A stretch of DNA of 64,000 nucleotides from Lithospermum erythrorhizon (taxonomy: Eukaryota; Streptophyta; Magnoliopsida; Boraginales; Boraginaceae), in contig JADFUC010001403.1 in NCBI GenBank assembly GCA_019722365.1, positions 1 through 64,000 on the forward strand. The letters are read 5' to 3'. The notes below the pieces were generated by a model. That model was given only the letters and a program-made list of their open reading frames with translations, was not told where the DNA came from and did not search any database. The translations under genes and the position numbers were made by a program. Shown here one piece after another: positions 12,399-24,551 of the stretch (position 1 is its first letter; each line of letters opens with the position of its first letter).

Positions 12399-12919
12399 CT
12401 AGGATCGGCCCACACTGGAGCAAATTGCCCGAACTACTTCCGCTGCGGTTTTACTAGAACTTTTAAAAAGTATAAACTAGGAACAAAAGATAAAATCTTC
12501 TCAAAACTCATCATCTCCACCGCCCCACAACACGCTCAAACAAGTCCTCGGGGTTCGTTTTTCCATCCCGAATGTTCCCTTCACGTTTCACTTTATACTC
12601 GGAAAGTTTATAATACATTTCTTATATAGTTCGGGGTTTAAGGCCAGGTGCGTAATTCTGCATTTAATCGGATATAGTGAATATATTAAATAATATTAAC
12701 TAAATATTATATTTAATATATAGATTACGGTGGACTCTCAGAAGTTATCAGAATCCCTAACGCCAATACGTTAAATCCTAAAATACTAATTGTCTAACAA
12801 TTAATATATATATTGAACTTTCATATATATTTGTATATATAATTGAATGAGTAAATCGATCAGACAATCTAAATTATTCAATGGGGCATTTTACGAGATC
12901 GAATTTCATATTTCCAACA
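12399..12919 (-). mobile_element. 3' LTR of copia element F
   Basis: Sequence from about 12419 to 12919 is repeated at 22216-22854. The right end TTTCCAACA gives the minus-strand start TGTTGGAAATATGA, the usual opening of a plant copia LTR. Compared with the other copy, about 150 bp is missing after 12485. The break lies at a short shared AAAGAT/CAGAT word, suggesting deletion by microhomology. The exact left end is uncertain: similarity fades between 12399 and 12419. The frame at 12372-12629 is inside the LTR and is not a gene. Confidence 0.75.
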
Positions 12920-15607
12920 CTCCTAATTTGTCCTCGACGATTTATGATATTATTATCAACGATTCCTTCTATATGCGATTTCCGCAGTTTCGTAAAGCAA
13001 GGCAGTGTCACCAAACTCTCACACCCGCTAGCTTTCTGCAACGGATGCCTAACGCGACATCCAACTCATACGGCGGTGGCCACCAAATCACCCTTAACTC
13101 CCCAAGACGAGCAGAAATCTACCGACTTATCCGGTTGTTCCCCTATCGTATTACTCCAAGTTACCATTTATATTCTTGTAATATACGTGGATCTCATGTC
13201 GTTATAGTCCTCCCTTCGTTATAGACGACGCCGGGATATTTTGGTCAAAATACATTACCCAAAGATCTACGAAAAACCCCTTACTGTGTCTAAGAATCGC
13301 CATTCAACATAAGCTCAGGAGAATCTTCTCGGGGACACGCATAATTTATCTTCCAAGTTCTCAACGTCATTGTTCAAGATTACAGCCTTTCCAAACAGCT
13401 AAGCTCGTGAACTACGTGATTGATTAGAGTATCCATACTCTTTTTATCGAAGAAAAGGATTGGAATACAATCAAACATACTAGACGTTTGGTGTTTGATT
13501 CCGTTCAGTGACCACCTAACTAGCTGACGGTGCAATCCTATCGCTTTCATGGCTTCGTTAGAGTAAGGTTTCTGCTTGGATCATATATCCAAAGTTAATC
13601 TCTCTAGTATGACACATTGGGACACGGAATCCAACGAGGTTTGTTACTTGAAGTAACGATATGTGTATATTATAATATACCTACTATTATCCTGCACACA
13701 ATGATTTAGAAATGGGGTCAAGCTCGAGTCAAGGAATTGTCACACAACGGTCATTTATGACATTGAGAAGAGATAATCGCTCCCACTAAATCTAACACCA
13801 CTTGAGCAGCAATGGAAGAATCATTACTTCTTCTTAGCATGCTCGTACCATTGTGGTTGATTAGCTGGGTATCTAGTTTAATTGTTGTTCTTTGTTCTTA
13901 ACCTTATGTGTACATGCACTTTTATATTCAACTATTGAGAGAAGTGTCATTCTTTAAGTACATGTTCGAATTTTAACAATGAGATCTTGATTCTCTAGCT
14001 TCAATAAGCCATTAGAGACAACCATCTTTGTCGGGACACTTAATTTAGGAAACTTCCAAGATCACTCATCAATTCTTATAATCTGACTTGCTTCTTACTC
14101 ACAACTTCTCAGATTGTAATTTACTAAGTTTTTGTGTTATGTAGTTATTCATTGTGCTTATACTTTTTCTTTGAAAAAGTTGTTTACAACTTTGTTTTTA
14201 TCAGTTCATGTTAGTCAGACTGAGATCGACAATCATCTTAGTTGGTTTAGGTAACTAATAAATGTAATCCCTTTTTTTATTTATCTTCTTTCCTATTAGA
14301 TAAATTTTTTAAGGAGGTTGTTATTTTTTTTTAAACCATTCTTTCTCTTAGGTATTCATCTTGGATCCCTGGTTGAATGTATTATCAATATAAGCGTAAC
14401 TCAACTTGTTGAGCTCATTCAATTGGGTCATTATGAATTTCAGAAGATCTTGTTTTCATCCCCCTCATCTTTTACGAAGAACCTGCATAATCCTAATGTT
14501 GGTGGTCATGGTTCTCTACTATTATTAGAATGTCTTATACATACTAAATTTCACATGTCACAGAGTTCTAATCGACCTTCTTGTTTATGCAAGAATCTCT
14601 CATTTTAAATAATGAATTCAAACATTTTGAATTTGTTCATTAAATTGTCAGGTATCTCAACTATTGCATCCGCATTTATCCGTTGTCTATGATTTATTGA
14701 AAAATTCTATCTCAAAGACAGTTAATCACTGGGACAAATTTTGGATTATTTCAACATCGGTAAATATGGGCATTTCCATTTCATTAATCATTTGTACTTC
14801 CTATAGTTATTTATTCTTTGGTAAACTTATTATCTTGAAATAGACATCTTGATATCCAAATTTTCTTTTGGTATATTCAAACTATCTCCGGATCTCATAA
14901 TGATCATCATTGTTGTTCATGGTTATATTCTTAGAAGCATCAAATTGTTGTGATTACTATCAGAAGAACAACACTTTCAGTTCATCTTATAATTTGTCAA
15001 CTGCTGACTCGGGTGAAAGTTTTATAAGATTTTCAACTCCGGCATATGAATAATTCAATATCACATCTTTATGTGATGTTCTTAGATGTTGATTAGTCAG
15101 TATACATGTTTGTCGTAAGATGTGACTCCAAGTTTTAGGTAAAGATGTAAAGACGAGCTTTTATTAAAATCTACTATCTAATGTATGTATATCTCTTTAA
15201 CAATTTTAAAGAGTATTAAATGTTTATACGAGTTAATTCTCAATCATTCAAACTATTCAAATGTTGTTCCTGCATTTCTAAAATACAGTGGTAAGTATAG
15301 ACGTTTATATTTTACTAAGTTATCAGGATTATCAATAAGCATAGAGCGTATCTATTTCGCTAGTTTTCATAAATCTTCATTTATGATTCTAATCAAATAT
15401 GTCTTTTTAACATTTAATTTTAAGTCAATGAAAGATCATAGATTACAATTTTAAATGTTGTTCACACTTTTAATCATATTATTCAAACGATGATTCTTAA
15501 AGATTCCATCCTACGATATTCTCAAGCACGTGATTATATTTTTACAATTCATATAAGTGTTGGGAGACGACGTCTCAAGTTACTTTATTTGAATTCTATG
15601 AAAGCAT
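12920..15607 (-). pseudogene. Copia element F, 3' half of pol (heavily decayed)
   Basis: Few codons can be read directly, so the call rests on two alignments I could make by eye. The region is an inverted match of 35145-37700 (element K) along nearly its whole length. Around 14572-14620 it matches the stretch of copia element B just upstream, in pol order, of its YVDD box (43664-43710; compare CCTTCTTGTTTATGCAAGA). The catalytic box itself would be near 14550 but is not intact. Plus-strand frames here (12847-13224, 14318-14608, 15185-15454) are antisense to decayed pol and are not genes. Confidence 0.6.
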
Positions 15608-15612
15608 ATCAT

Positions 15613-16590
15613 TGAAATCAATGAATATCGTTTCAATAATTATGCCCGCTGCGACAATCTCAGAATAATTCATTTACTAGTTAATTTTAACGAGATTACT
15701 AAAACTAAGTTGGTCAATAATAGTAATTGTACTACTAGCCTGCTCCTCATGATAATAATCGTAATTATGCTACTGCCAGATCACACGCATAATCGCTATA
15801 ATAATAATGGCCAATTATATTATTATACCTGCTATTATTCGAGCTCTGTAAGGTCATACACATATAACGATGTTGGAATATATTTCATGTATGAAATAAA
15901 ATTATATTTGGTAAATCGGTAAATCGATCAGAATCAATAAGATTCTTAATCGAAATTTTATATTGATAATGTAAAATATTAGTTGGATGAACTCGAAATA
16001 ATTAACTTGTCAATTTAATTATTTAATAGTTAGTTGAGCTTCATAATAACTTTTTAAAGTATAGTTAATTTTACTTAACGCAGCTATTTAAATTAAATCC
16101 AGCCTGGCCATTCACTATCGGGTTTAGGGTTAAATACTGAAATTTTATTTAAAGGGTGTTTATTAGGTGATTATTATATAATAAAACCTAATCATCTAAA
16201 GTGCATACACATTTTCACGCCTCCCCATTTTTGGCCGTGAAAAAACAAGTATGAAACTTGAATAGTTTCATTTTGTTTTATCGTCCGATTATCCAAGCCG
16301 CTCTAACAAACTCAAGATACGATTCAACTCCTCCCCGTGCGATCAACTAAAATAAAGATTATCTATCATAAGTAATACAGAATTCAAAGGAGGCTTCGTG
16401 AAAGAACTTGTTGGTGATTTATTCCGCTGCACTATAAGTACTCTCGTATTAATATATTGTTATATATTATTTAGATCTAATTTTATAACAATTAAATTGA
16501 TCCTGTTATGCTATTTTCTTAAAGTTTTATTCGAAATATGCATATTTTTCCATCACGTACATACTATGATAAATTCATGTTGGTTTAACT
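15613..16590 (+). mobile_element. Solo LTR of a copia element (family of element B)
   Basis: The block at about 15650-15900 matches, in inverted orientation, the 3' LTR of element B (42130 down to 41900), including the shared words AATAATTCATTTA and CCAATTATATTATTATAC. Element K lacks this block: K position about 35143 corresponds to both 15605 and 16595 in F. That gap shows an insertion of about 1 kb, the size of one LTR with no internal region. The boundaries are within about 10 bp of those given. The left end TGAAATCAATG is plausible, and I could not fix the target duplication. Confidence 0.6.
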
Positions 16591-19500
16591 AATATAATGG
16601 AGATATTATTATCGTTTGTGACTTCTATGTAAGGATTAATAGACAATCAATTAATCTCAATACATAAACAAAACATCCGTGTTCAAAACATAAACTAAAA
16701 AAGACATTCACGATCAAAACAGAAGCTAACTAGACAATGCCAGAATTTAAACAAGAGTTTAAAAGAAAACGATAAAAGGTCGGGTCCTCCGTGTCGCCTC
16801 ATAACTCTCTAAGCGGTCTACACCATCTCCAAAGCAGTTTCTACTCCGACCGCACATTTCAAGAAAAGTGTCAGATAGTATTAATGTCAACAACATTATC
16901 ATATCGTAAATGAAGAAGTATCTCAAGTCATAATATGACCGTACCTTCAAGACGGATCCGTGACGGTATCACGCCTCAATCCAAAGCGCTAAAGTCATCG
17001 CGGCATATGTCCTCGCTGCCTCGGGAGCTAGCAAAACTCTAAAGACGGAATGCCCGCCATCTATCCGTTCGACCCTCAAGGCGCCTCGAGCGTGCACCTT
17101 TTACATCCTCTTGCATTTCGCCATACGATACTCTCATAAATCAAAGACAAAAGCATACCGCCTCATCGACCATGCGTGGATCCAATCCAGAGAGTCATCA
17201 GGATATATTCCCTGAATGATATCCTTTGCCATCATTCCTGGTATTGAAATTTTCGAGCACGTGAGTAGCTCCGATCACCTCTCATTACGCCGACATGTTG
17301 AGTTTTGATAATTCTCAAGAAACATTTCCGAGTACCGGAGTAGCTCGATCAACTTCATTACGTCAGACATGTTGGAGTTCTGATCATTTAGTACCAAGTA
17401 CTCGATTTCACTTCCCTCCGAACGGTTTAGCTTCAGCTAATCGAACATATCTTTGGGTTCAGAAAACGCAAATCTCTCCTTGAAGTTGTTGTTCATGCAA
17501 ACTTACATTACGTGACCGAATTTCATTCGACTCTTCGCATGCTTCGTGAAGCTGATACCCGTGATTGGGAACTGGGACCCTCCCTTTCTAATACATAACC
17601 TTTTGCCCTCACCCCAAGAATCCATTCGAGTCAAGCTGCGCCACTAAATCTAAATTTGTGCAATCGTAGGGATTTTCATATGTAATAATAGGTGTGGGCC
17701 ACTAAAGATCTGGAGACTTCCATACAACTATAAGAGAAAGTTCACAAATAACAACTTAATCTATATATCATAAATTTTTTATAATCTGATAATAGAATTA
17801 TTATGCTAGTGTTTACAATCCCACTAAACACAAAAATATGCCAAAAACTTATATAACCTAAAACGAATCCAAGCAAAGATGCATACATTTCTTTTAAACT
17901 ACATAAGCAAAGTCAAGTACTTTCATCATGCTATTTTGACTTATCATAACTTTCGGGGATTACCAAAAATTCAACTTAGATTCTATTTGTAATCTCTCAT
18001 GTCAATCTGTCCAGTCAGCCGTATTACTGAAAATTACCGTAAGTTAAACTAAAAAGCACCGAATGTAAATCGTAACGAAAAATATAAGTACGAGTTCTCG
18101 AAAGGAAGTTTTGAATATCCTATCGGAATGGCATCCCCGATGTGTATACCGCTTCCCATACTAACAGGTCCGCGCAACAAGGACCGATTCCTCGACTTTA
18201 CATTTTGTGCTACGAACCGCTTATTTATCAGCGATTTATTATATTTTATTAATTTATGACCATGTCGTGTATCAATCAACAAAGTTAATACACCCAATTT
18301 AGTCTTTAAGGAAAATATAATACTTGTTGGAAGTCAGCGATATAATTAGTGCAAATATTTCTTAACTTTTAGTTCCATAAATAATTTTCCCGCCGAGTTA
18401 TCCCTTTAAGGTGGATTAATACTTTATAATTTAGCTATGTAACCCTAATTACAATTAATTATCTTAAGTTTTAATACATTTCTTTTAAATACAAGACTAG
18501 AATTTTTAAGCAAAAATAAGATTTTATAGTCATATTATCAATATATCACAACGTCCAAGGTATCTATCAAATATATAGCATTTTATATTATGCATGATAA
18601 ATAATCGACATTATATATAAAACATACATGGCATGAATGAAGCAATAAAATAGGCACACACATTGCATGTCAAGAATAATCATCAAATAAAATAAACTAT
18701 TTAATTTGTTTAAGTGTAAAGTCACTAGTAATCTAATCCTAGTGTTCGTTTAATATCTAATATTAAATGTATCTAGCATTTTCTAAAAATACTCGTTTTA
18801 CACTTACGATGATTAATTCTTAAATTATGTCATAACTCAAAACTCTATTTATCTAATAATTTTAGGTCTCGATCCTAATTAAATTGAATTCGAAATATCA
18901 TTATTAAATCTAATCGAAATTAGAATTTAATTGGCCTAAGTCCATTAGCTTTAATTGATTCTAAGAAACAATTAACATTTAATCTAATCTAATTAGAACT
19001 AATTTTAATGTGATTAAATTAATTGATTAACTTAATTCTCATAGAGAAATTCAATTCAATTGATGTCCAATAATCAATTTTGGTAAAAATCCATCAAGAA
19101 TTGAATTTGGATCAAACCAAAATTCAATTGATCCATTTAACAAATCAAACGGACTAAACTAGCAACCCAAACCTACCCGCCCAATTAGGCTCCAATCGGT
19201 CAACCTGCCCAAAGCGTAAAGCTCGCACAAGTGACGCTGCACGCATCGCAGCCACGCGGCAAACACGCGTCGAGACACACGTCACCTTACGTGGCACGCC
19301 ACGCGTCGTTAAGAACCCAGTCGTTTCTAAAGCAACTCGCTTTGACTCGAGTCAAATCCAGTTGACTTGCTTTGACCGAAATAACTCCGGCCGACCCTCG
19401 GCTCGATGTCACTACCGACGTGGCAATAATCCATCGACTTTTCCGCTAGATACAATTGAAATGTAATCATTATTTTACTCATTTCAATTAATAAATCGAC

Positions 19501-19632
19501 ATAAAAAATTAATCTTAAAAGTCCAAAAATTCTTAAAATCGTAAATATTATTTGAAAATTTTTCACATTAAAAAGATTTCAAAATAATTAACTTTTAATT
19601 ATATTTAATTATTTATTAACATAATTCATTAA
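16591..19632 (-). other. Copia F 5' region: short pol block, then unassigned sequence
   Basis: Positions 16595-16870 match element K at 34845-35140 in inverted orientation, so they belong to the body of F. From 16870 to 19632 I recognise no protein domain. The stretch 16950-17650 is GC-richer than its surroundings and contains a tandem duplication (17261-17388). The stretch 18660-19600 is AT-rich with a GC-rich island at about 19190-19410 that holds repeated ACGCGTCG and GTTGACTT-type words, as seen in LTRs. It may be remains of the copia gag and leader or of another element. Confidence 0.35.
17261..17388. repeat. Two-copy imperfect tandem repeat
   Basis: A segment of about 50 bp at 17261-17310 (GAGTAGCTCCGATCACCTC..., ending GAGTTTTGATAAT) is repeated at about 17337-17388 (GAGTAGCTCGATCAACTTC..., ending GAGTTCTGATCAT). 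The period is about 77 bp. I do not recognise the sequence. The frame at 17295-17483 simply crosses the repeat. Confidence 0.6.
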
Positions 19633-22129
19633 TGTAACGCATTCGCCAGTCGGCCGCCCCGAGGTTAAGGCGTTATCAACAACCTGCATAAATTCGTAGC
19701 CACCGATCACTTGGATGCATAACATAAAAAAGACGCCATTCGAGATTAATAATAATAATAAAAATATACTTTTGTCCATCGTGGTGAACTAACAACATAT
19801 ACAATACAAACAACGAACAACATAATACAAATCCACCTTAATGATACAACTCAAAGACACGTTAAATCCAAAAATACAATATAAATGATAAGATGGGCAA
19901 ACTGCATCTCTAACGAAATAATACAATGTGTCTAACAATATACAAGTCGACAACAACAGGAAATGACCTACGAGGAATTCCTATGCCACCACCGCCTCAT
20001 CTATGATCTTCAACTGGCAGCCTCTATCAATGCAGCCGACAACCTCACCGATCAACCCCTTAACCTGTGCATAAACGTCCATGTGAGAATAGGAGCTTCC
20101 GCCTATTAAACCGAGCGAATACAAATATCAAAGACTTGATCCTATCACATATATTCATACTTATATATATAACACATAGCTATACATTAAATCACAAAGC
20201 TACATAATAAATAACTGCTCACAAATCACATGTAGTTCTCTAGCAATGAATACATAACACTTATAAATCACAACAATGCATATTCATTTAAGGAAAATAG
20301 CCTCAAAGACACAAAGTCATCAAATGAGGAATCCACCTCCAAATAATACAAATAAACGAGAAATCCACCTCCAAATAATACACATACGAGGAATCCACCT
20401 CCACATAATCGACGAGGCCTCCACCTCCATCCTCCCGACCGAGGCTACACCTCAACGTGCATATCACACCAAACCTCCCGAATCCGGGGCTACCTACACA
20501 CACATGCACACCATTACCAACCTCCCGGTCGGGTCACCACCGCTTCCGCAAATAACACACAAAGCAATCAAAGCACATTCGCATTACCACACACACAAAG
20601 ACACAAATACCACACACAATCTTCATAACATGAATCATATTCAAAACTATCTCATAACATGAATCATATTCAAAAACTATCTCATAATACAAATCATAAT
20701 CTCAATTATCTCATAATATACCTCTATAATCTCAATTATTTCATCACGTGAACTCATAAATCAGAATTTACACATAATAACAATCATAATCTCAATTATT
20801 TCATATGAATCATAATCACACAATACACATATCAAAAATAGTTCCGCACAAAGATACGCAAAATATATAACATAATATATAATGTAAAGGTCCCCATCGT
20901 GAGATTCAGGCTCACCTCGAGCCCAAAAGTTAGTGAATGATGACTCTTAAAGTAGCCCCTCGTATGATCCAAAGCCAACTCCTATTCAAAGAAATTATAC
21001 ATTATAAATACATTCCGTAGAATAACCTCTTAACATCTATATAATCCCAGAGCGTTATGCCACGCTCACGATTCAAATTTACAACTTTATCAAATCATCA
21101 TATCCCCAAGATCGTATACACTTTTAATATTCCAACATAACTACATTCTAATCGCCAACTTCGTAAAATCTCAATATTCGTCACTCATATTACCCCTAAA
21201 AAAATAACACTTTAAGCATATTCTAATCAATCCAACAATCAATCGACAACTAATTAATCCATTAAATACAACCTCTCCAATTCAAATAAATGCTATACGA
21301 ACTTTCTCCAAACTTTCTCAACCCAATCTCTACCTATCCATATCCAAACCAATAATTATATACCCAAAATAACTATATTAAAGTCCTCTGAACTCCTCAT
21401 ATTACAATTCTAAAGTTAATTTAAGAAAAGTCAATAAAAGTCAACCCTCAACTTATACCACTTTCTAACCCCAATAATCACTAAAAGTACCGCTAATCCC
21501 TATACGATACTTAGATAACATTTCCATACCATAATAAATTCAACACTAAAAGTCAACAAAAATCCCATAAAGTCAATCCCTCTAAACTCAAGAAATATCT
21601 CAAAAAGATTTGATCTTTCTTACCTGGGAGCATTTAATGCAGATTTAATTATGAGAAAGAACTAACTTTGTCTCTGAAGTTTAAGCGACAATCGATGAGA
21701 AATGGAAGAAAATTTCATGGGGAAGGAGAGTCAAATTTCTCACAAAGAAGTGGTTATTATGAATCTGATAAGGATTTAAGATACTTTCACAGAGCGTGGA
21801 TATTTTAGAAGAATTCAGCTCCGCTCTGGCTTCTAAGCATCTCTATGACCTTCCGCACTTAAATCTCAACGAAACCCCGATTTCCATTGTGTTATTCCCC
21901 GAGGTATATATTACTACTTCATCTCATACTCATCTCGAGTTATTATTCCAAAATTATTTATACTATCTCCCAAATCCCACCACAAACCGAAATATACCAC
22001 CAACCGACCGATTTGTTGAATTCTCCACTACTCAACTTCAAATTTTAATTTCACCCCTAAATACACCAAGCAATCGGAGCAAACTTATATACTATCAACA
22101 TAATATTTGCATGAATGAAGTTATTTACA
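19633..22129 (-). mobile_element. Solo gypsy LTR with intact target duplication
   Basis: A 2497-bp unit begins TGTAACGCATTCG (19633) and ends GTTATTTACA (22129). It is flanked on both sides by ATTAA (19628-19632 and 22130-22134), the 5-bp duplication expected for a gypsy insertion. No primer site or internal region is present, so it is a solo LTR. Orientation comes from the GC-rich inner-end block (CGGCCGCCCCGAGGTTAAGG at 19651) and from the LTR start on the minus strand at 22129. Frames at 20276-20662 and 21796-22134 lie inside it and are not genes. Confidence 0.85.
20326..20440. repeat. Short tandem repeat array inside the solo LTR
   Basis: Four copies of a unit starting GAGGAATCCACCTCCA begin at 20326, 20358, 20388 and 20414, so the period shrinks from 32 to 30 to 26 bp. 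A second small array with a CATGAATCATATTCAAAA unit follows at about 20630-20690. Both are LTR-internal. Confidence 0.7.
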
Positions 22130-22205
22130 ATTAACAAGAATTCAAAAACATAAACCAAATTAAACATGCAAAACAATACAAAATTTAGCAAAACGCTTTC
22201 ATGCG

Positions 22206-22854
22206 TGAGCTTACATAAGTTGCCCGAACTACTTCCATACGCTTACCAGAACACTTAAAGTATAAACTAGGAACAAAAGATTGAAGAAAAACTTAGAGGG
22301 TTCAGCTATTATGAAGGTGGTGGAGAGAGTTTTTGATTTCTTGAAAATTAAAATATGAGCATTAGCATTTTTTGAGTTTAATTGTGCCACTTAAATAGGC
22401 AAACACTTTAGAGTTTCACAGATAAATCTCCTCAAAACTCATCATCTCCACCGCCTCTCTACAACCCACTCAAACGAGTCCTCGCCGGTGTTCGCTTTTT
22501 CCGTCCTAATGTTTCCTTCACGCTTTCACTTTATATTCTAAGTTTATAATACATTTATTATATAGTTTGGTTTATCAAGCCATACAAGGACCTCTGTGAC
22601 GAATTAACAAGAGTAATATATTAAATAATATTAATCAAATATTATATTTACTATACGGATACGAGCGACTCTGCAGCAGTTCATCGTGAATTCCCTAATG
22701 TCAATATGTTAAATCCTAAAAACTAATTGTCTAACAATTAATATATATCAACTTACATATATATTTGTATATATAATTCTCATCATGAAATTCCACAGAC
22801 AATCTAAATTGTTCAACGGACATTTATGAGATCGAATTTCTCATATTTCCAACA
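22206..22854 (-). mobile_element. 5' LTR of copia element F
   Basis: This is the longer of the two F LTRs, matching 12419-12919 and sharing the outer end TTTCCAACA at 22854. It keeps about 150 bp (22276-22425) that the other copy has lost. The inner end is set loosely at TGAGCTTACATAAG (22206). I see no initiator-Met primer site inside it. The short stretch 22135-22205, between the solo gypsy LTR and this LTR, is what remains of the F leader. Confidence 0.7.
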
Positions 22855-24085
22855 CATCTAACTCTTCCCTTCAAACTTAATTTTGGACTTTGACAAGGAG
22901 ATCCACTTTCTCCAATATTTGTTTTATGTACTGAAGCTCTTTCTATTTCTTTACTACAAGCTCAGCAAAATAACACTCTAAAAGGTATTTCCATTTTCAA
23001 GAATAGCCCTAAACTCAATCATCTTCTTTTTATGGATTATAGCTATATCTTTTTCAAATTAGAAAAAAAAAATCAGTTATTTCCTTAAAAGATATTATAA
23101 CTACGTATTGTGAAGATCCTCGTTAGCAAATAAATTTGTCTAAATCCCAAATAACTTTTAGTCCTGCCACTTCCTAAATTATAAGACAGCAAACTCTTCA
23201 ATCCCTTTGTTTTGTTGAATATACTACTTTTGGTAAATATTTAGAAATCTCCCTAAATATAATAACACATAAAAATCAAATATTTCAAAAAATCATAGAC
23301 AAACTTAACTCTACAATCCATTTTTTAAGTAGGTGTATCGAAACAATATCATCTTTAACCAAATTCGTTTCCATCCACATCACATATTAGCCATTCGAAA
23401 TAATTTTACAAAGACAATGGCAAATGTAAGCTTATTACAATTTAACCCCGACATATATGAACCCACCATTTACCTCCACAAACAATTCATACTTCAATCT
23501 ATTTAACGCTAAAACTCATAATGACTCTTCCCTAACATATACCATTTCTCTTAATTTGAACCACAAGCCTAATTCTCATATACATATCACATGTTTTAAT
23601 GAGCAGAAAACACTAATATTTACCCATCAATATCTCATTAAAGACTCTCCTTCAACAAACAATACCTTTAGCCTACAATATCATATTTTTGAAGTACTTA
23701 TTTTTAGCTTACTTTTAGATAACTACACTAAGCCTTATAGTATTTATGTCGAATTGGATCTCTTAATTTCATAGGTAGTATCAAGATCTCTCCACTGGAT
23801 ACTGAGAAGCAAGATATGGACGGACTTTTTGCGATATCATATAAATAATGGAAGTAATATAGTATTGAAACCCACCTCCATCACAAGTTTCATAGATCTC
23901 TTTAGTCGATTCCCACCATATATACCTAATTTTGTATGCCCTTTAGGGTCATTTGTAATACATCTATAGTATGTGTAGGAGTAGAAATGGTTTGTAATAT
24001 GTTATTTTCTTAGTCAGTCGAAGTTGAACTCTCTTGTACAAATGACTACTTTATGAATGAAAGTAATGAATTATATAAAAAAAAA
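22855..24085 (+). pseudogene. LINE H ORF2, C-terminal RT part, 3' end and poly(A)
   Basis: In one plus-strand frame from about 22860 the reading is NFGL, stop, QGDPLSPIFVL, later HLLFMDYSYIFFK. These are the RQGDPLSP and FADD catalytic blocks of plant LINE reverse transcriptase. The arginine codon has become TGA at 22891 and the second catalytic aspartate has become tyrosine. Further on, KIIDKLNSTIHFLSR (about 23290) fits the next conserved block. The 3' UTR ends with an A run at 24077-24085. Between FITLISK at 12320 and this point about 400 bp of RT is missing, so loss as well as interruption has occurred. Confidence 0.8.
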
Positions 24086-24265
24086 GTTTTATATTTTTCA
24101 AAATAAATTATAAACTATCCAATCTGAAAATAATACACAAAAATAGATTCAATATTTATCTCTTTGGAAACAAACTAGTTTCAAAACTATATTAATATTT
24201 CATTTTTATAAAATAAAATTAAAAAAAAAACTTTTCAGATGTATCATAAGAAATGTTTAATTTTT

Positions 24266-24499
24266 TTAATTCATAGCTTTAAATTTCAACTCCTTAAATT
24301 GTGAACCATGGATGCAACCATAAATAAAATTAGCAACAACCCTTTCTTTATAAAGAGGGTCTAGAGTTTTACTACTGCTGAGTATATAACCTTTACTCCC
24401 TATCCAAATCCCAGACAGATAATGTTCCCTTTTCCCAAGCTCATTCCTACTTGTCATGTTAGCCGGACAAAGTTCAAGATGTATTTTTGTGAAAGATGA
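24266..24499 (-). pseudogene. Unassigned open stretch, possible gene fragment
   Basis: An open minus-strand frame of about 77 codons runs from 24499 (preceded by a stop) to a stop at 24266. It reads FTKIHLELCPANMTSRNE near the start and later LYKERVVANF. The opening faintly recalls the part of plant F-box proteins after the F-box, but I cannot assign it. It lies just beyond the LINE H tail in host-like sequence. The only ATG is internal, so this would be an exon or remnant rather than a full gene. It could also be chance in AT-rich DNA. Confidence 0.25.
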
Positions 24500-24551
24500 C
24501 TTTATTTATAATCCAAATAGTCTTTAGCAATCCATTATACAATTCTCTCAC

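Noticed and set aside
12847..13224. A 125-codon plus-strand frame next to a copia LTR
   Set aside because: It starts in the LTR and runs antisense to the decayed pol end, where the inverted copy K shows no conserved frame.
14318..14608. A 96-codon plus-strand frame
   Set aside because: It is the antisense of the copia RT region near the YVDD site, by alignment to element B and K.
20330..20420. A CRISPR-like array
   Set aside because: The short repeats have shrinking period and no distinct spacers, and lie inside a plant LTR.
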